Source: Gemmatimonadota bacterium (lineage in GTDB: Bacteria > Gemmatimonadota > Gemmatimonadetes > Palauibacterales > Palauibacteraceae). From it: DNA of 11,327 nt. The stretch spans positions 1-11,327 of the forward strand of contig JAOTWC010000026.1 of the NCBI GenBank assembly GCA_029863105.1. The letters are read 5' to 3'. The position numbers and the translations under genes are program-made. Shown here piece by piece: positions 7,164 through 11,327 of this stretch. The first letter of the stretch is position 1, and every line of letters begins with the position of its first letter. Under the pieces are notes generated by a model. It was not told the origin of the DNA. It made no database searches and saw nothing but the letters and a program-made list of their open reading frames with translations.

Positions 7164-7183
7164 ATTCTCAATAGGCTGAGAAT
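7164..7183. promoter_or_regulatory. 20-bp inverted repeat ATTCTCA-N6-TGAGAAT, candidate Fur-family operator
   Basis: A perfect 7-bp inverted repeat with an ATAGGC spacer lies between the divergent regulator operon (first start 7070 or 7130) and the DUF192-fumC operon (start 7302). Half-sites of the TGAGAAT/ATTCTCA kind resemble Fur-family half-sites (TGATAAT/ATTATCA), but the arrangement and 6-base spacer differ from the classical 7-1-7 box. It is an AT-richer island in a GC-rich stretch, as expected for a promoter. No convincing -35/-10 pair could be fixed on either strand. Autoregulation of the adjacent gene is the simplest reading. Confidence 0.55.
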
Positions 7184-7301
7184 CTATCCGCTGGCATGTC
7201 TCGACTCAACCGGCTTGCGGGAGGGGCTGGCCGCCGCATCTTGAGGCCTGGAGGCGAACATCGAAGCAGTTCGGAGCTGAAATCAGAGCGGGGAAGACGG
7301 G

Positions 7302-7811
7302 ATGATACGCAGGATCTTCAGGAGCATCGCGTTGTTCGGCATGCTGGGCTTCGCCGCGTGCGAAGGTTCGGGTGGGGCAGCGGCGGACACGCCGGCCAGT
7401 GTGCTGAATGCGGAGCAGCAGCAGGGCAACGGACAGCCGCGGCCGGGCGGTGGGGGCCTGATACGCACGGTCGATCTGATCGTGGGCGGAATCGCCGTCA
7501 CGGCGGAAATCGCCGACACGCCGGCACTCCGGGAACGGGGGTTGATGGACCGGGATTCCTTGCCGGAGAATCACGGCATGCTGTTCGTCTACGCCGATGA
7601 GCAAATCCGGTCGTTCTGGATGCGCAGCACGCCCATCGCTCTCGATATCGCGTTTGCGGATCGCAACGGAACCATCGTGAACATCGAGACCATGGAACCG
7701 AACAGCGACGAGAGCTGGCTGTCGGCAAGCCCTGCGATGTACGCGCTCGAAATGTCGGCTGGCTGGTTCGCACGGAACAATGTGGGAGCTGGCGCTCGTG
7801 TCGAGTTCTGA
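7302..7811 (+). CDS. DUF192 family lipoprotein
   Basis: 169 residues. The N-terminus MIRRIFRSIALFGMLGFAAC is a lipoprotein signal with a likely lipidated Cys20 (Phe at -3 is not the favoured lipobox residue). A low-complexity Gln/Gly/Pro-rich linker runs from about 21 to 52. The rest is the DUF192 domain with the family signature in order: TPALRERGLMDRDSLPENHGMLFVY, SFWMRSTPIALDIAF, ADRNGTIVNIETM, and a final ALEMSAGWFARNNVGAGARVEF. DUF192 has known structures but no agreed biochemical role, so no function is assigned. The start has a modest GGGAAG five bases upstream. It precedes fumC by 20 bases, so the two probably form an operon, though the pairing of a secreted lipoprotein with a TCA-cycle enzyme gives no clear functional clue. 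Confidence 0.88.
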   Translation: MIRRIFRSIALFGMLGFAACEGSGGAAADTPASVLNAEQQQGNGQPRPGGGGLIRTVDLIVGGIAVTAEIADTPALRERGLMDRDSLPENHGMLFVYADEQIRSFWMRSTPIALDIAFADRNGTIVNIETMEPNSDESWLSASPAMYALEMSAGWFARNNVGAGARVEF

Positions 7812-7831
7812 TCCGGAAAGACGGAGATACC

Positions 7832-9235
7832 ATGTCGACCGATGACGTTCGCATAGAGAAGGATTCGATGGGATCGATGGAGATCCCGAGCGATCGGCTG
7901 TACGGGGCGCAGACCGAGCGCGCCCGTCGCAATTTTCCGATCAGCCGGCTCCGGTTCGATCGAAAGTTCATCCGGGCGCTCGGAACCGTGAAGCGTGCCT
8001 CGGCTGAGGTCAATGAGTCACTCGGGCTGCTCGATCATGAACTGGCAGTGGCGATTCGGGATGCCGCGGAGGAAATGCGCCAGGGCAAGCTCGACGACCA
8101 CTTCGTGCTGGACATCTTCCAGACCGGATCAGGCACTTCCACAAACATGAACGCGAACGAGGTGCTGTCGAACAGGGCGATTCAGTTGCTCGGCGGGGAA
8201 GTCGGGTCCAAGTCGCCTGTCCATCCCAATGACCACGTCAACATGGGTCAGTCCAGCAACGACGTGATCCCGACGACGCTGCACGTAGCGGCGTTGACCG
8301 CCATCGAGGAAGACCTGCTTCCGGCCCTCGAGCACTTGAAGGAAGCGCTGAACTCGAAGGCGGCGGAGTTCGACGCGATACCGAAGGCCGGGCGCACGCA
8401 CCTCCAGGATGCGACGCCCGTGCGACTGGGGCAGGAATTCGCTGGCTACGCGAGCCAGATCGAACACGGAATCCGGCGCCTCGTCAGCACCCGCGACAGC
8501 CTGTCCGAACTCGCGATCGGGGGCACGGCGGTCGGAACCGGCATCAACACGCACGCCAGATTTGCGGTGTTGATGGCAGAGCGGATCAGCGACCTTTCGG
8601 GCGTGCACTTCAGGGAGGCCGACAACCACTTCGAGGCACAGTCGGCACGCGATGCAGCCGTCGAAGCCAGCGGAATGTTGAAAGTCGTGGCCTGCAGCCT
8701 GATGAAGATCGCCAACGACCTGCGTTGGCTCGCTTCCGGTCCGCGCACGGGTCTCGGCGAGATCCGACTGCCGGAGCTGCAGCCGGGATCTTCGATCATG
8801 CCGGGAAAGGTCAACCCGGTGATGTCGGAAATGCTCACGATGGTGGCGGCGCAGGTTATCGGAAACGACGCGGCGATCACGATCGGCGGAGAACGCGGAA
8901 ATTTCGAACTCAACGTGATGATACCGGTGATCGCTCACAATCTGCTCGAGTCGATCGAAATCCTCGCCTCGGGCGCGCGGGTGTTTGCGGATTCCTGCGT
9001 CGCCGGAATCACGGCGGACGAAGTGCGCTGTCGCCGCAACGCCGAGTCGACCGCGGCGCTGGCGACGGTGCTTGCCCCGCGGATCGGCTACGACAAGGCG
9101 GCGGAAGTTGCGAAGCGGTCGCTGAAGGAGGACCGGACGCTTCGTGAGGTCGTCCTCGACATGGAGCTGATGGCGGCGGAGGACCTGGACGAGCTGCTCG
9201 ACTTCGATGCGATGACCCGGCCCGGCGTCGGCTGA
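7832..9235 (+). CDS. fumC: Class II fumarate hydratase
   Basis: 467 residues, the same length as E. coli FumC. It interconverts fumarate and malate in the TCA cycle without an Fe-S cluster, so it keeps working under iron limitation or oxidative stress. The superfamily signature GSSIMPGKVNP is at 319-329; Gly325 rather than Ala points to fumarase over aspartase. Ser320, Lys326 and Asn328 correspond to E. coli Ser318, Lys324 and Asn326, and Thr189-His190 in GRTHLQDATP to Thr187-His188. TGSGTSTNMNANEV and HPNDHVNMGQSSND are further conserved blocks. The ATG is preceded by GGAGA at 7823-7827. It is the second gene after the DUF192 lipoprotein, downstream of the inverted repeat at 7164-7183. The stop TGA lies only four bases from the stop of the convergent DUF4340 gene. 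Confidence 0.96.
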   Translation: MSTDDVRIEKDSMGSMEIPSDRLYGAQTERARRNFPISRLRFDRKFIRALGTVKRASAEVNESLGLLDHELAVAIRDAAEEMRQGKLDDHFVLDIFQTGSGTSTNMNANEVLSNRAIQLLGGEVGSKSPVHPNDHVNMGQSSNDVIPTTLHVAALTAIEEDLLPALEHLKEALNSKAAEFDAIPKAGRTHLQDATPVRLGQEFAGYASQIEHGIRRLVSTRDSLSELAIGGTAVGTGINTHARFAVLMAERISDLSGVHFREADNHFEAQSARDAAVEASGMLKVVACSLMKIANDLRWLASGPRTGLGEIRLPELQPGSSIMPGKVNPVMSEMLTMVAAQVIGNDAAITIGGERGNFELNVMIPVIAHNLLESIEILASGARVFADSCVAGITADEVRCRRNAESTAALATVLAPRIGYDKAAEVAKRSLKEDRTLREVVLDMELMAAEDLDELLDFDAMTRPGVG

Positions 9236-9242
9236 CGCGTCA
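9225..9242. other. Small hairpin and palindrome spanning both convergent stop codons
   Basis: TGACGCGTCA (9233-9242) is a perfect 10-bp palindrome that contains the fumC stop (TGA, 9233-9235) and, on the other strand, the DUF4340 stop (9240-9242). GCGTC (9225-9229) can also pair with GACGC (9234-9238) around a GGCT loop. There is no T-run, so terminator function is doubtful, but it is the only structure available at this very tight junction. Confidence 0.3.
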
Positions 9243-10169
9243 CCGCGAGGGAAGACCACGCCACCGCGAGGGGCCAGCGGTCAACAGGTTGGCTGTCGCA
9301 GCGTCGATCGCGTAGGCGATCGGGTCGTCGGCCCGCCGCACGAGCACCTCGCTCCGATTCTCGGCGGAGCCGAACAGCAGCGACACCGCAGGCGGATCCA
9401 TCGGACTCGTTCCCACGTACAGATCCAGCGTCGCGTCGGGCCGGTCGAAGTCCACCGCGAATACGAAGGAATCCGCAGGAAACCCCAGAGCCTTCAGATT
9501 CGCCACCCGCTCGAGGAAGATTCGAACCACCATCGTGTCGGCGGGTGCGTCGCCCGTCCGCCAGCCGCCCTCTGCTCCTCGTCGGATCTCGAACGCAGGG
9601 TTCGCCCCGCGCGTAACCACGATGCGTGTGAGCGCGGCGGTGTCCACCTCGGTGATCGTGGGGTCGCGCCACTGGGCTTCGTTGCGATCTAGATCCCGCA
9701 CGGCCGCTGCGGAGACCACGTACACTTCGGGTCGGTCCGGCAGCCGTATGAACCTCCCCTCCGGGCCCGCGCTTCCAAGCAGAAACACCAGTGAGGGACC
9801 GTTCGCTCGACCCATCTCGACGCGGCGGGCCGACTCCGACGAAACGCCGAGACGGTCGTGATTCGCCGGGTTTCGCGCTACCAGGCGAGCCGGGGGCAGT
9901 GAGGCGAGCCGGGTCAACACGGTTTCCATGAGAGAATCAGCTGCAGGGTATCCGTTGACGATCCACCCGCCCTCATCCAGCTCGAGCCTGAGGTCCGTGG
10001 AATCCGGAGCGAGAACGCGGACGACGGAGACGCCGGAGCTTATCCTCGCAGCGACGTCCAGACCGCCGTCGCCGTTGTCCGCACTCCGATCGGCGCCGCG
10101 AACGGCGAACCACGCGGCGGACAGGCCGGCAAGAGCCCCGAACACGAACCCGAGCTGACGCCGTGTCAC
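9240..10169 (-). CDS. DUF4340 domain protein, membrane-anchored
   Basis: 309 residues. A single N-terminal transmembrane segment at about 6-23 (LGFVFGALAGLSAAWFAV) follows a basic MTRRQ; the rest is probably extracytoplasmic. Visible DUF4340 features are repeated blocks in which a side-chain-rich strand is followed by GGWIVNGYPAADS (early) and GGWRTGDAPADT (late), plus the AVYVV-like strand PEVYVVSAAAVRDLD. GTG at 10167-10169 is chosen as the start because it overlaps the upstream GldG-like stop as GTGA and places the membrane helix at the N-terminus. The longer reading to 10283 is overlap shadow. In many bacteria DUF4340 genes follow GldG-like genes in ABC-2 transporter clusters, and this pair fits. 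Substrate and role are unknown. The last codons carry a short direct repeat that supplies the stop. Confidence 0.82.
   Translation of the reverse strand: MTRRQLGFVFGALAGLSAAWFAVRGADRSADNGDGGLDVAARISSGVSVVRVLAPDSTDLRLELDEGGWIVNGYPAADSLMETVLTRLASLPPARLVARNPANHDRLGVSSESARRVEMGRANGPSLVFLLGSAGPEGRFIRLPDRPEVYVVSAAAVRDLDRNEAQWRDPTITEVDTAALTRIVVTRGANPAFEIRRGAEGGWRTGDAPADTMVVRIFLERVANLKALGFPADSFVFAVDFDRPDATLDLYVGTSPMDPPAVSLLFGSAENRSEVLVRRADDPIAYAIDAATANLLTAGPSRWRGLPSR
9241..9272. repeat. 11-bp direct repeat at the DUF4340 3' end
   Basis: CACCGCGAGGG occurs at 9241-9251 and 9262-9272, offset by 21 bases (seven codons). On the coding strand it gives PSRWRGLPSR-stop: the two copies encode PSRW and PSR-stop, differing at the base that turns TGG into TGA. 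This looks like a small in-frame duplication that created or moved the stop codon. Confidence 0.6.
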
Positions 10170-11327
10170 GACGGTTCTTCGGTCGCATCCATCGGGGACC
10201 AGACCGTTCTGGCGAGCCGTCGCCTGCGCATCAGGCGAAGGAACCCGATCAGCACGAACAGGAGCGGCACGCCCACCAGACACGCGTACCGCGCTCCGTC
10301 GCGGGCAGCGTTGGAGGAATACAGCAAGGGGGGAGCGAGGCGCTGCTTCGCCCGAATGCCGATCAGGGACTCATCGTTAGCCAGCCAGTCGACGGCATTG
10401 CGGGCAAATGCGAGGTTGTCCGGGCTGGCGGCCAGGAAACGGTTCGTCAGAAAATCCGCATCTCCCACCAGGAGGATGCGTCCGCCCGGCGCCGCAGCAC
10501 GCCCGGCTCCACGCGGCAGCACCGCAGCCGCCATGGGGCGCGGGCGAAGGTCCGTCGCCACGCTCGTCCAATCGAAACTCGGATCCAGCGGAAACGGACC
10601 CGTGAACACGCCACCGGCCTGGCTCGTAGCGAGCAGCGGCGTCACCGTACTCGTGTCGGCACCCGACAGGTCGAGCGGACTGGCCCAGCCGAGCACGACT
10701 CCCGTCAAACCCCCGACGACGGGATGGGCCGAGACGGGCCGTGACACCGGCCACAGAGGATAGGGGCGCCGAACGGGGAGTCCACTTTCGTTTTCCTGCG
10801 TGACCGGAAAATTCGACCGCATATCATAGGCTGCCCCGTTCGCCACCCGAACCCCGTACGGTGCCAGGAGCGCGTCCAGCTCCGGGTGACTGGCGGAGTC
10901 CGCGAACATCCGGGTCTCCGTGACCGCATACTGCTGCATCAGCAGCATCAGGTTACCCCCGGAGGACACGAATCGGCGCAGCTCCGCGCCGGCCGCCGGC
11001 GTCAGGGGCTGAGTGGGTTCGGCGACGATCATCACGCCCACGGAGTCCGGGATTGTCGCCGAATCGTCGGCCAGGTCCACGGTCGCGATGGAGTAGGAGC
11101 TGCCGATCTGGGTTACGAACGCTGCCAGGTCGGTATCATGCCCGGGTCCCCCGAATCCACCCAGCAGGCCCACGCCGGCAGTCGCGGGCTGCGTCATGCG
11201 CAGGATGGCACTCGTCAGCTCGTATTCCAGGTTCTCCGAGCCCCGGATGAACGGGATGACCTCCAGGCCGTCGGCGTACTGAACGGCGAGACCGAGGTAG
11301 CCTTTCCGGGATTGGAACTCATCCTCG
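10166..11327 (-). CDS. GldG-like ABC transporter auxiliary protein (5' end outside window)
   Basis: 386 residues are visible and the reading frame continues past the right edge without a start. The visible N-terminal part (KGYLGLAVQYADGLEVIPF, then NLEYELTSAILRMT) and the following GVGLLGG, IPDSVGVMIVAEPTQPLTP and FVSSGGNLMLL blocks match the GldG/ABC-transporter auxiliary domain (IFT52/GldG-like fold). A second block, PGGRILLVGDADFLTNRFL, resembles the later part of the same family. A transmembrane segment (YACLVGVPLLFVLIGFLRLM) followed by an Arg cluster lies in the last 40 residues, so the large domain should be outside the cytoplasm. GldG was named for Bacteroidota gliding, but homologues are widespread with ABC-2 transporters and do not imply gliding. 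The ATG at 11195-11197 is internal, not the true start, because homologous sequence continues upstream. Its stop overlaps the DUF4340 start. An ABC-2 permease and ATPase are expected just outside the window. Confidence 0.82.
   Translation of the reverse strand, partial: EDEFQSRKGYLGLAVQYADGLEVIPFIRGSENLEYELTSAILRMTQPATAGVGLLGGFGGPGHDTDLAAFVTQIGSSYSIATVDLADDSATIPDSVGVMIVAEPTQPLTPAAGAELRRFVSSGGNLMLLMQQYAVTETRMFADSASHPELDALLAPYGVRVANGAAYDMRSNFPVTQENESGLPVRRPYPLWPVSRPVSAHPVVGGLTGVVLGWASPLDLSGADTSTVTPLLATSQAGGVFTGPFPLDPSFDWTSVATDLRPRPMAAAVLPRGAGRAAAPGGRILLVGDADFLTNRFLAASPDNLAFARNAVDWLANDESLIGIRAKQRLAPPLLYSSNAARDGARYACLVGVPLLFVLIGFLRLMRRRRLARTVWSPMDATEEPS

Noticed and set aside
7196..7600. Open frame overlapping the start of the DUF192 gene
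   Set aside because: It has no family features and is out of frame with the clear lipoprotein signal and DUF192 domain. The 7188-7301 leader itself shows nothing I can name.
8129..9259. 376-codon open frame antisense to fumC
   Set aside because: fumC is certain from its catalytic motifs, and the antisense translation is composition-driven and motif-free.
10170..10283. Extended N-terminus of the DUF4340 protein
   Set aside because: It overlaps the transmembrane-coding end of the GldG-like gene and would place 38 polar residues ahead of the membrane helix; the GTG in the GTGA overlap is the natural start.

Overview
The window is high-GC DNA from a diderm bacterium: it encodes two predicted lipoproteins with lipoboxes, an RlpA-type lytic transglycosylase and an Omp85-type outer-membrane barrel. 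The fusion of a peptidase-like domain, a PD40 propeller and an Omp85 barrel, together with a GldG/DUF4340 pair, suggests a Gemmatimonadota-like organism. That placement is inference, because no rRNA or other marker gene is present. I see no tRNA, rRNA, CRISPR array, insertion sequence or phage gene, and no gene-free stretch longer than about 300 bases.

Layout. Positions 1-468 hold the remains of a LamG-type lipoprotein. Its signal peptide and its LamG C-terminus lie in different frames and the middle is missing. Next are rlpA (GTG start at 509, strong AGGAGG) and a 1077-residue outer-membrane fusion protein (1300-4533). A GC-rich hairpin separates this from a convergent minus-strand operon that reads Fur-family regulator, pyrE, proline dehydrogenase, nfuA (from 7070 down to 4571). 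Its genes overlap or lie within 19 bases of each other.

A divergent plus-strand pair, a DUF192 lipoprotein and fumC (7302-9235), begins on the other side of a 20-bp inverted repeat (ATTCTCA-N6-TGAGAAT, 7164-7183). The repeat looks like a Fur-family operator placed to serve both directions. The right end holds DUF4340 and GldG-like genes on the minus strand, joined by a 4-base GTGA overlap. The GldG-like gene runs off the window.

How the genes may work together. The regulator heads an operon ending in an Fe-S carrier (NfuA) and faces an operon with the iron-independent class II fumarase. This suggests an iron or redox theme, with pyrE and proline dehydrogenase carried along or co-regulated. 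The regulator itself appears to lack several classical Fur metal ligands. The strongest leads are that operator and regulator pair, the peptidase-propeller-barrel fusion, and the broken LamG gene. Most of the rest is ordinary housekeeping, and I do not see a clear, complete new defence or mobile system.
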